Positions 53,064 to 62,049 of a stretch of DNA of 64,000 nt are shown piece by piece (the stretch's first letter is position 1; each line of letters starts with the position of its first letter). Under the pieces are notes generated by a model. It saw nothing but the letters and a program-made list of their open reading frames with translations, made no database searches and was not told where the DNA came from. The position numbers and the translations under genes were made by a program. The stretch comes from a bacterium (GTDB lineage: Bacteria; UBP6; UBA1177): positions 1 through 64,000 of the forward strand of contig JAGCXM010000021.1 in assembly GCA_017961325.1 (NCBI GenBank), in the 5' to 3' direction.

Positions 53064-55303
53064 ATGTTTTTGCCAGTTATTCACCGTTTATTCAGGATCA
53101 CATCTACAAAAGCGGCTGGAAAATGCTGCGCGCCGTGCAGAATGCCGCAGGAGAGACGATATTCGGCAGTGACGACAATGTCCTTCTTGCAGCTTCGACT
53201 GCATCGGGAAAGACCGAGGCGGCATTTTTTCCGATACTCACACTGCTTGATGAAAAACCTTCCGCAAGTGTCGGAGTTTTGTATATCGCGCCGCTAAAAG
53301 CACTCATCAACGACCAGTTCGGAAGACTGAACGAACTTTGCGAAGAAGCGGCGATCCCGGTTTACCGCTGGCACGGCGACGTTCCGCAGACTCAAAAGCG
53401 CAAACTTCTGAAAAAGCCCGAAGGTATTCTTCAGATAACGCCCGAATCGCTTGAATCACTGATGATAAACAAGCACATGGAGATCCCGTCCCTTTTCTGC
53501 GACCTGCGCTTTATCGTGATAGACGAGATCCACTCTCTTTTGCGCGGCGACCGCGGGATGCAGACATTCTGCCTCATCGAGCGCCTGTGCAAAGTCGCCG
53601 GCTGCAATCCCAGAAGGATAGGACTTTCGGCGACCATCGGAGATCCCGAAGCGGCAGGAGCTTTCCTTTCGGCGGGAAGCGGCAGAAAGACCGTGATCCC
53701 GCGTTTTGACGGAGGGAAAGAGGTGTGGCGGCTCTCAATGGAGCATTTCTACAACACTGATCCACAGGCAGATTCAGCCGATATTCCAGACGAAGCAACA
53801 GAAGATGAAAAGGCGACCGACACCGCTCCGGACAAGGCTGATCCGGGACTTGCATACATTTTCGAGCATACACGCGGCAAAAAATGCCTTATCTTTACAA
53901 ATTCAAGGGAAGAGTGCGAATCGGTCTGCCAGAATCTGCGGCAGTACTGCGAAATAAAGCGCGAACCCGACCGTTTTCTGATCCACCACGGCAACCTTTC
54001 GGCATCGTATCGCGAAAGTGCGGAAGAAGAGATGAAAGATGACTCTTCGCTGATGTCTGTCTGCGCCACGGCGACGCTTGAACTAGGCATCGACATCGGC
54101 AGACTTGAGCGCGCTTTCCATATCGACGCTCCTTTCACAGTTTCAGGCTTTCTGCAGAGGCTCGGAAGGACAGGCAGACGCGGTGACCCGTCAGAGATGC
54201 ACTTTGTCATGCGCGAAGACCATCCGGAATCGAGAGCGATGATGCCGGAACTTATTCCGTGGTATCTTGTGCAGGGAACAGCACTTGTCCAGCTTTACAT
54301 AGAAGAGCGTTTTGTCGAGCCGCCGAAGACTGACAGGCTTCCATTCAGCCTTCTCTACCACCAGACAATGAGCACGCTTGCTTCGTGCGGAGAGATGACG
54401 CCGGCAGAACTTGCCTCAAAAGTGCTTCCGCTCAACTGTTTCAGAAGGATAACGCAGGATGATTTCAAGATCCTTCTCAGACATCTGATCAATATCGGCC
54501 ACATCAGCCGCACCGAAAACGGAGGTCTTATCGTCGGTATTGCCGGAGAAAGAATAGTCAATAACTACAAATTTTACGCCGTATTTCAGGAAAATATCGA
54601 ATATTCGGTAAAAGCCGATTCCGTTGAACTCGGAACGATCGTAAAACCGCCGCCGGCGGGAGAAAAAATCGCGATCGCAGGGCGTGTCTGGGCTGTTGAC
54701 GAAGTCGATCACAAAAAGAGGATCGTTTACTGCACGCTTGTCAAGGGGAATATCCCTGCATATTTCGGCGATGTCGCAGGTGACATCCACACCCGCATTT
54801 TAGAGCGGATGCGCGGCGTTTTAAATGAAGAAAAAAGCTATCCCTACCTCATGCGCCACGCAACTGCAAGGCTTCACGAAGCAAGAGAGACTTTCAAAAA
54901 AGCGGGGATGGCTCAAAAACCCCTAATCCATTTGGGCGGCAGTATGTGGGCGCTTTTCCCGTGGCTTGGAAGTTACGCATTCCTTGCATTGGAACGTTTT
55001 CTGAAGATACGCTGCGGATCAAAACTCGGGCTCAAAGGGCTGAGTCCGTCGCGGCCTTACTTCATGCAGTTCACAATGAAAGCAGACCCCGAAACTTTCT
55101 ACAAAACCGTTTCCGAAGAGGCTGCGAAAGGGATCGATCCGATGGAACTTATCTATCCCAAAGAGAATCCCGTTTTTGAAAAATACGATGAATTCGTACC
55201 TCTTGAGCTCATCAGAAAAGGCTTTGCTCTAGGAATTTTAGATATCGAAGGAATGAAAAAGCGCGTTTCGGAGTGGGCTGAAATCGTGCCGTCTCAAAGT
55301 TAA
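53060..55303 (+). CDS. DEAD/DEAH-box helicase (Lhr/YprA/BrxHI-like)
   Basis: Superfamily II helicase of 747 residues. Motif I is AASTASGKTEAAFFP near 43-57, motif II DEIH in FIVIDEIHSLLRGDRG, motif III GLSATIGD, and motif VI QRLGRTGRRG. The C-terminal 300 residues carry winged-helix and further beta domains as in Lhr-related enzymes. It would translocate on DNA and act with the BrxD-like ATPase. It is the last gene of the TerB operon; mraZ begins 130 bases later with its own regulatory region. Confidence 0.92.
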   Translation: MNVFASYSPFIQDHIYKSGWKMLRAVQNAAGETIFGSDDNVLLAASTASGKTEAAFFPILTLLDEKPSASVGVLYIAPLKALINDQFGRLNELCEEAAIPVYRWHGDVPQTQKRKLLKKPEGILQITPESLESLMINKHMEIPSLFCDLRFIVIDEIHSLLRGDRGMQTFCLIERLCKVAGCNPRRIGLSATIGDPEAAGAFLSAGSGRKTVIPRFDGGKEVWRLSMEHFYNTDPQADSADIPDEATEDEKATDTAPDKADPGLAYIFEHTRGKKCLIFTNSREECESVCQNLRQYCEIKREPDRFLIHHGNLSASYRESAEEEMKDDSSLMSVCATATLELGIDIGRLERAFHIDAPFTVSGFLQRLGRTGRRGDPSEMHFVMREDHPESRAMMPELIPWYLVQGTALVQLYIEERFVEPPKTDRLPFSLLYHQTMSTLASCGEMTPAELASKVLPLNCFRRITQDDFKILLRHLINIGHISRTENGGLIVGIAGERIVNNYKFYAVFQENIEYSVKADSVELGTIVKPPPAGEKIAIAGRVWAVDEVDHKKRIVYCTLVKGNIPAYFGDVAGDIHTRILERMRGVLNEEKSYPYLMRHATARLHEARETFKKAGMAQKPLIHLGGSMWALFPWLGSYAFLALERFLKIRCGSKLGLKGLSPSRPYFMQFTMKADPETFYKTVSEEAAKGIDPMELIYPKENPVFEKYDEFVPLELIRKGFALGILDIEGMKKRVSEWAEIVPSQS

Positions 55304-55376
55304 AAAATCCGCTTTTTAAAATATCATCAGCAAATTCAGCATATTATAAAAAAATATAAAAAATTTATAAAAAAAA

Positions 55377-55431
55377 TTGATTTCAAAAATCGTCGTGGTA
55401 AAAAATGGTGTCTTAGTTATTTTAAGTGGGA
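55377..55431 (+). promoter_or_regulatory. mraZ promoter and probable MraZ box
   Basis: TTGATT (55377-55382) and TAAAAA (55399-55404) are a possible promoter. TGG triplets within GTGGTA (55395), ATGGTG (55405) and GTGGGA (55426) start 10 and 21 bases apart, on one helical face. MraZ is known to bind TGGG-type repeats with a ten-base period in its own promoter. The site here is degenerate, so this is a proposal. Confidence 0.45.
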
Positions 55432-55435
55432 AAAA

Positions 55436-55927
55436 ATGTCAACGCTTCAACAGACATTCTTCGGCAGAAAGGAATACAGGGTAGATCCGAAAGGGAGAAT
55501 TCCTCTTTCTTCGGAATATTACTCCCAGCTTGATCTGGCTGATAACAATGCCGTTGTAATCGCGAAAAATTCCAATGACGAACACAATTTTCTTGAAGTT
55601 TTTTCCAAAAAACAGTGGGATGAGAAACTGTCGATAATTGATCTCATGGAAGATGACGACGATAAAGAATGGCTCCTTATGAACTATGTCGGTACGGCGG
55701 TTCTGGCGGAACTTGACAATCAGAACAGAATCAGGCTTCCGAAATCTTTCATCGATTACGCAAACATTGATAAGGATGTCGTTTTTATCGGCGCAATAAG
55801 AACCCTCTGCATCTGGTCGAAAGAAGAACTTGATAAATCTTCACAGATATCCAAGAGTTCGAGGGAAAGCCGCCGCGAAAAGATGAACGCAGCAAGAAAA
55901 CTTTTTGACGAAAGAGGGAATAAGTAA
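55436..55927 (+). CDS. mraZ: transcriptional regulator MraZ
   Basis: DNA-binding protein of 163 residues, first gene of the division/cell-wall cluster. Two AbrB-like halves are seen: YRVDPKGRIPLS in the first and AELDNQNRIRLPKSF in the second, each with the D-x-x-x-R-(I/L)-x-(L/I)-P pattern. A Lys/Arg/Ser-rich tail of about 30 residues is added. MraZ regulates its own cluster. The stop overlaps the rsmH start (TAATG). Confidence 0.95.
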   Translation: MSTLQQTFFGRKEYRVDPKGRIPLSSEYYSQLDLADNNAVVIAKNSNDEHNFLEVFSKKQWDEKLSIIDLMEDDDDKEWLLMNYVGTAVLAELDNQNRIRLPKSFIDYANIDKDVVFIGAIRTLCIWSKEELDKSSQISKSSRESRREKMNAARKLFDERGNK

Positions 55928-56850
55928 TGGATTTCATTCATGTTCCCGTTCTTCTTGACGAAGTTCTGTCTTCTTTTGACAACAATCCTGAAGTTTTTGT
56001 CGATCTTACTTCCGGCGGCGGCGGTCACGATGCCGAAATTCTGAAAAAATATCCGGATGTCAGGGCGGTATTGATCGACAGGGATCTTGATGCCGTTGCT
56101 CATCTTAAAGAAAAATTCACTTCGTTCCCGAATGTTACGGTAGTTCATTCTGCTTTCAGTGATGTTGATAAGATCTTGTTTTTATTAAAGATTCCAAGAG
56201 TTGATATCGTGTTTGCGGATTTGGGTGTAAGCAGTTTCCAGTTCGATACGCCGCACCGTGGTTTTTCAATGCAGAAATCCGGACCGATGGATATGAGAAT
56301 GGATGCGACTTCGCAGCTTACGGCACTTGATTTCATAAAAAATTCGACCGAAGGCGGACTCAGAAATATTTTGAGTGAGTATGCTCAGGAGCGCGAAGCG
56401 GGAACGGTTGCGAGAACCCTTAAAAAGTGTGCCGATGACGGAATGACGACGACTCTGGAATTTGCCGAAGCGATAAGAAAAGCGAAAAAATATGCGAAAA
56501 AGGGGATAGATCCTTCGACCCAGGTGTTTATGGCGCTGCGTATGGCGGTTAACGACGAACTCGGCGAGCTTGAAAGAGCGCTGAAAAAATCTTTTCCTCT
56601 TCTTTCGGAAAAAGGAATCATGGGAATCATCACTTTCCATTCGACCGAAGACAGAATCGTGAAGAATTTTTTCCGCGACCGCAAAAACAACGTTCCGTAT
56701 TACGAAGACGAAAGAGAGAACGTTCCTGTCGATAAAAAAGGGAAATTCGAGACCGAAATGATTCTTCCGGATGCCGGGGAATGCGGAAGAAACCCGCGTG
56801 CAAGAAGTGCAAAACTCAGGATTTTAAAAACAACGGCCGGTTATAAATAA
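55927..56850 (+). CDS. rsmH: 16S rRNA (cytosine1402-N4)-methyltransferase
   Basis: SAM-dependent enzyme of 307 residues (formerly MraW). It opens HVPVLLDEVL, as the family does. Motif I is FVDLTSGGGGHDAEIL, then FADLGVSSFQFD, RGFSMQKSGPMDMRMD and the C-terminal signature with ARSAKLRIL. Length is normal. It is in its usual place after mraZ. Confidence 0.96.
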   Translation: MDFIHVPVLLDEVLSSFDNNPEVFVDLTSGGGGHDAEILKKYPDVRAVLIDRDLDAVAHLKEKFTSFPNVTVVHSAFSDVDKILFLLKIPRVDIVFADLGVSSFQFDTPHRGFSMQKSGPMDMRMDATSQLTALDFIKNSTEGGLRNILSEYAQEREAGTVARTLKKCADDGMTTTLEFAEAIRKAKKYAKKGIDPSTQVFMALRMAVNDELGELERALKKSFPLLSEKGIMGIITFHSTEDRIVKNFFRDRKNNVPYYEDERENVPVDKKGKFETEMILPDAGECGRNPRARSAKLRILKTTAGYK

Positions 56851-56861
56851 AGGAGAGAACT

Positions 56862-57224
56862 ATGGCAGCTTATGTTCACGCAGATTCTGAAAACACAAAG
56901 AAGGAAAGAATCAGATTTTTCAGCAATTCAAGGATGATCGGGACTAAAGTGAGAACACTTTTGTCCGGCGAAATTGCAGTTTATATCTGCATGATTTTGG
57001 CTGCAGCCTCTCTGATGATGGCTGACAGCTACTACAAGGCCTATAAAACGAACCTTGAATCAAAAATTGTGAAAATGCTCAATGAAACCAAGGAGATGGA
57101 GTGGCAGAAAAGTACTTCCGAACATCTATATCTCCAAATGACTTCTTCCTCGGAACTCATGAAAAAAGCTACTGAAATGAAGCTTTCGGTCACGACTTCC
57201 GATAAAATGGTCAGATTCAATTAA
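56862..57224 (+). CDS. ftsL: FtsL-like division protein
   Basis: Small bitopic membrane protein of 120 residues with a cytoplasmic head of about 37 residues, one membrane helix (about 38-55) and a periplasmic coiled-coil-like tail (ESKIVKMLNETKEMEWQKS). FtsL sequences are poorly conserved, so the call rests on topology, size and position between rsmH and ftsI. FtsL joins FtsB/FtsQ in activating septal wall synthesis. Confidence 0.7.
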   Translation: MAAYVHADSENTKKERIRFFSNSRMIGTKVRTLLSGEIAVYICMILAAASLMMADSYYKAYKTNLESKIVKMLNETKEMEWQKSTSEHLYLQMTSSSELMKKATEMKLSVTTSDKMVRFN

Positions 57225-57248
57225 TTTAGGTTCAGCCGTGGAGAAGCA

Positions 57249-59327
57249 ATGGAAAAAAGTCGAAAAATCTATCTTTTTTTCGCGTCAGTTCTCTTTATTT
57301 TGTTCTTAGTCTTAATAGCACGATTTTATCATTTACAGGTTACACAGCACGAAAAAAGTTTAAAGGAAGCTGAGGGTCCGGTCCGTGTTTCGGTTGTCAG
57401 CGGAAAGCGCGGTACGATATACGACAGAAACGGCAATCCGCTTGCGATGAGCGAACAGAAAGTGAATATCGCAATTGACCCGAAAGGTGTTCAAGACAAG
57501 GATTTTATGGCAAGAATAGTTTCTCAGAATCTCGATATCGAGAGGAGCAAAGTCCTTAGTATTCTAAGAAAACCTTCTAATTTCAGATACTTAAAGAAAG
57601 ATGCCAGTTACGATGAAGTTATGGCTTTGAAAAATGCAGTAAAAGAGGCATCAAAACGCGAAGAAAAAATCTTTAAAAACAAAGATCTTCCCTCTGAAGA
57701 CAACGCAAAGGCCGCAATCCGCTTGAAAGATTTGGAAAATATAATTTATGAAGAGGGTTACAAACGCGTTTATCCGCAGGGGAAACTGCTTGCAAATGTT
57801 CTGGGTTTTGTTCAGGCGAATAAAAATCCAGCAGAAGAAGGTTCCGAAGGTCTGGAGGGAATTGAAAAAAAATACGACCAGTATCTGGTCGGAGCGAAAA
57901 AGGAGATACGCGGAAGCAGTGCAAAAAAATTTGACAGGGATATCGATATCGATAATGAACTTGAATTAAACAAAGGTGCAGATGTATATTTGACGATAGA
58001 TTCCGAAATCCAGTTCGTCGCCGAGGAGGAATTGACGAAAATGGTTGAGAAAGTCCATGCGAAATGGGGCGGAGTGGTAATCATGGAACCTTCGACCGGC
58101 AAGATTCTCGCGATGGCGAACTATCCGACTTTCGATCCGGAGCATTTCGGAAAATATCCTCCTGAAAATAAAAGAAACTATGCCGTAAGCAACCTTTTCG
58201 AACCGGGATCCACCTTCAAATCTTTTTCAATTTTGGCTGTTTTGAACGAAAATCTGGTCAAACCGGGAGAGTTGGTTTTCGGTGAAAACGGAAGTTTTGT
58301 ATTCGGAAAGAAGGTCATTCATGATTCTCACCCGAATCAGTGGATGACGATCAGAGATGTTATCGTAAGTTCAAGCAACATCGGAACGATAAAGTTCGCC
58401 AACAGGCTCTCTAACGAGCAGCTTTACAACTATTTTTCAATGTTCGGTTTCGGTCAGAAAAGCGGAATCAACATTTCTGGCGAAGCAAACAGACCGATCC
58501 GCGACTACAAAAAATGGTATCTTATAGACAAGGGCAACATCTCTTTCGGACAGGGTATTTCTGTAAATATGGTGCAGATGGCGCGTGCTTATTCGGCTAT
58601 TTACAACGGCGGAGTTTTGTGGAAGCCGATTCTCGTCGATAAAGTGAAAGGGAACAATATTGAAAAAGTTTTTGTGCCGGAACCGAAAAGAATAAATTAC
58701 AATTACAAATCCGATAAAAAAATAATTGATATGCTCGAAGGTGTCGTTTCCGATGATCGCGGAACTGCGAAAAAGGCGAGACTCAAAGGGGTGGAAGTCG
58801 GCGGAAAGACGGGAACTTCACAGATTTACGATCCTGTTGCGAAAAAATTTTCGTGGAATAAGGTAGTCTGTTCTTTTGCCGGAGCAGCTCCGAACAACGA
58901 TCCGAAATTCGTAATGATTGTCGTTATCGACGAGCCTGAAGGAAGAGAGTTCGGCGGAAGTGTCGCCGCGCCGGTTTTCAGGGATATCGCCGCGAGGATT
59001 CTGCCGAAATTCGATGTTTTTGTTGATAAAAAGGAAAAAGATAAGGATATTATTGCAGATTTTAATACGTCCGATGTCACCGGCAGCGTTATTGATTCCG
59101 ATAATTCAGAGCTGGAATCCGATTATGTCAAAATCCCCGATTTCGTGAATATGGGTGCGACTGACGCTTTGAGAATGGCGAACGGCAAAAATCTGGATGT
59201 GGTTTTCGTCGGAAATCCGGCAAACAACAAAAGTATAGTCAGTCAGTCTCCGAAATCTGGAGAAACGGTTCTTTCCGGAACCATGATAACTCTTTACACT
59301 GAAGAGGAAGATGATGAAATCAAATGA
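57249..59327 (+). CDS. ftsI: division transpeptidase FtsI/PBP3 with PASTA domain
   Basis: Septal peptidoglycan transpeptidase of 692 residues, anchored by an N-terminal helix (about 7-25). The PBP dimerisation domain begins GKRGTIYDRNGNPLAMS. The catalytic motifs are STFK (S321, K324), SSN in VSSSNIGTIKFAN, and KTG in GGKTGTSQ. A C-terminal PASTA-like domain (IPDFVNMGATDALRMANG, then SPKSGETVLSGTMITLY) is added, as in many deltaproteobacterial and Gram-positive PBPs. Its end overlaps murE. Confidence 0.95.
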   Translation: MEKSRKIYLFFASVLFILFLVLIARFYHLQVTQHEKSLKEAEGPVRVSVVSGKRGTIYDRNGNPLAMSEQKVNIAIDPKGVQDKDFMARIVSQNLDIERSKVLSILRKPSNFRYLKKDASYDEVMALKNAVKEASKREEKIFKNKDLPSEDNAKAAIRLKDLENIIYEEGYKRVYPQGKLLANVLGFVQANKNPAEEGSEGLEGIEKKYDQYLVGAKKEIRGSSAKKFDRDIDIDNELELNKGADVYLTIDSEIQFVAEEELTKMVEKVHAKWGGVVIMEPSTGKILAMANYPTFDPEHFGKYPPENKRNYAVSNLFEPGSTFKSFSILAVLNENLVKPGELVFGENGSFVFGKKVIHDSHPNQWMTIRDVIVSSSNIGTIKFANRLSNEQLYNYFSMFGFGQKSGINISGEANRPIRDYKKWYLIDKGNISFGQGISVNMVQMARAYSAIYNGGVLWKPILVDKVKGNNIEKVFVPEPKRINYNYKSDKKIIDMLEGVVSDDRGTAKKARLKGVEVGGKTGTSQIYDPVAKKFSWNKVVCSFAGAAPNNDPKFVMIVVIDEPEGREFGGSVAAPVFRDIAARILPKFDVFVDKKEKDKDIIADFNTSDVTGSVIDSDNSELESDYVKIPDFVNMGATDALRMANGKNLDVVFVGNPANNKSIVSQSPKSGETVLSGTMITLYTEEEDDEIK

Positions 59328-60762
59328 TTTTATCGCATCTTTGTCGGATTTCACGCTCGAATGCGGATCTTTCGGCAGCGATGCGGAGTTGGTGAAAATT
59401 ACCGCCGATTCGCGTGAAGTTATGTCCGGCAGCGTATTTTTCTGCGTCAAAGGGCTGAACATTGACGGCCACGATTTCATTGAAACGGCTTTTGAGAAAG
59501 GTGCTGCGCTTGTCGTCGGTGAAAAAGAGTGCGGAATGAAGAATTATGTCCGCGTCAGATCGGTGAAAGATGCATTGAAGGCTGTTCTTCCCGATTTTTA
59601 CGACTATCCGGACAGAAAAATGAAAATGCTCGGCGTTACCGGAACAAACGGCAAGACCTCGACCACATTCATTCTTGAAAATATTCTGAAAGACGATCTT
59701 AGTTGCGGAATCATAGGCACTTTGAATTACAGATACGCGGGAAAAGTCATTCCGGCGCAGAATACGACTCCGCTCAACTGGAAGTGGTATTCCCTAATCG
59801 ACGATATGCAGAAATCCGGCGTTGAAACGGTTATTTCAGAAGTCAGCAGCCATGCTCTTGCCGAAAACAGAATCGAAAAGACGATGTTCGACGCCGCGAT
59901 TTTCACGAATCTGACGCGCGACCACCTGGATTTTCACAAGACTTTTGAAAACTACTATCAGGCCAAAAAAAAATTGTTTGCGGAACACCTTAAAGAAGGG
60001 GGAACGGCAGTCATAAATATCGACGACGAAGCCGGAAAAAGGCTCTCGGAAGAACTTTGCAACGTGAAACAGATAAGAATTTCTGAAAAGGACAAGTCTG
60101 TAGAATTATTTATGAAAATTGATAAAATTTCTGACGACGGAAGTGAAGTCGTTTTCACATTGAACGGCGTTTCCAGAAAAGTGAAGATTCCTCTTGTCGG
60201 AAATTTCAATATCTACAATACAGCCGGAGCTTTTGCCGCAGCCAGCCTGTTTATAGGAATTGAAAAGGCTTTTGAAAGGATAGAAAACAATCTTTTTGTT
60301 CCGGGAAGGCTCGAAAAAGTAGGCAGTCACGCCGTTTACATCGACTATGCACACACTCCTGACGCTATGGAAAACGTTCTCGTTACTTTAAGAAATTTAG
60401 GTGCTTATGAAAAAATCACAATCGTTTTCGGTGCCGGCGGCGACAGGGACAGCGGAAAACGTCCGCTCATGGGTGAAACGGCATGCAGGTTCGCCGACAG
60501 AATCATCGTGACAGACGATAACCCGAGAACCGAAGATCCGAAGAAAATAATATCCGACATTCTTGCAGGATGCCCCGGTGATGCTGATGTCACGGTGATA
60601 AACGACAGGGCGGAAGCCATCAGAAAGGCGATTGAAATGATGGGTGAAAAAGATGTCGTTCTCATTGCAGGAAAAGGGGCTGAGGATTATCAGATCACGA
60701 AAAGCGGAAAAAAATTTTTTTCGGATAGATTTGAAGCTGAAAAATCATTAGGGGAGAGATAG
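59314..60762 (+). CDS. murE: UDP-MurNAc-tripeptide synthetase (meso-diaminopimelate adding)
   Basis: Cytoplasmic ligase of 482 residues adding the third residue of the peptidoglycan stem. ATG 59311 and 59314 are adjacent; GAGG at 59304 gives the better spacing to 59314. The ATP site is GVTGTNGKTSTT near 106-117, followed by SSHALAENRIE and FTNLTRDHLDFH. The DNPR motif in TDDNPRTEDP near 400 is the meso-diaminopimelate signature. It overlaps ftsI by 14 bases and abuts murF directly. Confidence 0.95.
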   Translation: MKSNDFIASLSDFTLECGSFGSDAELVKITADSREVMSGSVFFCVKGLNIDGHDFIETAFEKGAALVVGEKECGMKNYVRVRSVKDALKAVLPDFYDYPDRKMKMLGVTGTNGKTSTTFILENILKDDLSCGIIGTLNYRYAGKVIPAQNTTPLNWKWYSLIDDMQKSGVETVISEVSSHALAENRIEKTMFDAAIFTNLTRDHLDFHKTFENYYQAKKKLFAEHLKEGGTAVINIDDEAGKRLSEELCNVKQIRISEKDKSVELFMKIDKISDDGSEVVFTLNGVSRKVKIPLVGNFNIYNTAGAFAAASLFIGIEKAFERIENNLFVPGRLEKVGSHAVYIDYAHTPDAMENVLVTLRNLGAYEKITIVFGAGGDRDSGKRPLMGETACRFADRIIVTDDNPRTEDPKKIISDILAGCPGDADVTVINDRAEAIRKAIEMMGEKDVVLIAGKGAEDYQITKSGKKFFSDRFEAEKSLGER

Positions 60763-62049
60763 ATGTTCACAACTTTGCTGCTTGAAAAGGCTCTTGAAAA
60801 GGCCGGGTTAAAAAAAAAGTTTAAAAATGAAATAATTTCAAAATGTTGCATTGATTCCCGCGAATGTGACGGAAATTCGCTCTTTTTTGCTTTCAAAGGT
60901 GAGAAAACAGACGGTCACAATTATATTCCCGAACTTCTAAAAAAGGGTGTAATCTGCATCGGTTCGGAAGATATTCCGGCAGACGAAAATTACATCAAAG
61001 TGCCGGATGTACTTGATTTTATGAGCGTTTTGGCGCACGAAAGAAGAAAACTCTTTCACGGAAAAGTTATAGCCGTCACCGGTTCGAGCGGCAAAACTTC
61101 GACCCGCCAGCTCATAGCTTCCATGGTTACTGTTTCGGGAAAGATCGTCTATGCGACGACAGGAAATCTCAACAACCATCTGGGGCTTCCGCTCGTCATT
61201 CTGAATATGCCTCTCGGCACGGAAGTTCTCGTTCTTGAAATGGGGATGAACCACGGCGGAGAAATCAAAAAACTGGTTGAAATAGCCGATCCCGATTTCG
61301 TGACGATTACAAACATCGGAACCGCCCACATCGGTAATTTTGCAAGTCACTCGGATCTTGCCGCCGCAAAACTCGAAATTTTCAATTTTTCAAAAGCCGT
61401 TGTTTCGGCGAATGTTGCCGATCCGTACATGAAAAAATGGGTGAATGAGCATAAAAACTCAAGAAATATCCATACTTATTCAAATGAAGAAGTGGCGGAA
61501 ACAGCAAAAGATTTTGAAGAACTTCCGAATTTTATGGCGGAAAACATAACGTGCGCCGCGAATGTTGTTCAGGCAGCCTTGGGAACTTTGCCCGATCTTA
61601 AAAAAGCGGTCGAAAAATGTGTTCTTCCCGGAATGAGAGGAGAGGTGAAAATCATCGGAAAACGCACTTTTGTCGTTGACTGCTATAACGCCAATCCTGA
61701 TTCGATGCAGAAATCGATAGAAAATTTTTACAAAAAATACGCTTTGAAAGAATCAAGGGAATGCACGCTGATTTTGGGCAGTATGTTCGAACTCGGAAAT
61801 TTTTCAGAAAAAATGCATGAAGAACTTGTAAATTCTTTAAAAAATTTTACACTGTTAAAGGCGGTTTTTTTGGTCGGTTGCGAATTCGATAAGATAAAGT
61901 CGGATTTTTGGAACTGCAAAAAGTTCGTTTTTTTGGGTGATGTTGCTGAAATCAAAGGACTGCTGCCGGAAGAAGGGGCGTTTCTCGTGAAAGGTTCACG
62001 CGGCAACAGACTTGAAAGACTTTTGGATTTTCCGGAGGTTTTGAAATGA
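60763..62049 (+). CDS. murF: UDP-MurNAc-tripeptide--D-alanyl-D-alanine ligase
   Basis: Ligase of 428 residues that adds D-Ala-D-Ala. The Mur ligase P-loop is VTGSSGKTSTRQL near 104-116. LNNHLGLPLVILNM, EMGMNHGGEIKKL and the C-terminal DCYNANPDSMQKSIENF are typical of MurF. It starts immediately after the murE stop and overlaps murD by four bases (ATGA). The mraY gene that usually follows murF is not here. Confidence 0.95.
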   Translation: MFTTLLLEKALEKAGLKKKFKNEIISKCCIDSRECDGNSLFFAFKGEKTDGHNYIPELLKKGVICIGSEDIPADENYIKVPDVLDFMSVLAHERRKLFHGKVIAVTGSSGKTSTRQLIASMVTVSGKIVYATTGNLNNHLGLPLVILNMPLGTEVLVLEMGMNHGGEIKKLVEIADPDFVTITNIGTAHIGNFASHSDLAAAKLEIFNFSKAVVSANVADPYMKKWVNEHKNSRNIHTYSNEEVAETAKDFEELPNFMAENITCAANVVQAALGTLPDLKKAVEKCVLPGMRGEVKIIGKRTFVVDCYNANPDSMQKSIENFYKKYALKESRECTLILGSMFELGNFSEKMHEELVNSLKNFTLLKAVFLVGCEFDKIKSDFWNCKKFVFLGDVAEIKGLLPEEGAFLVKGSRGNRLERLLDFPEVLK

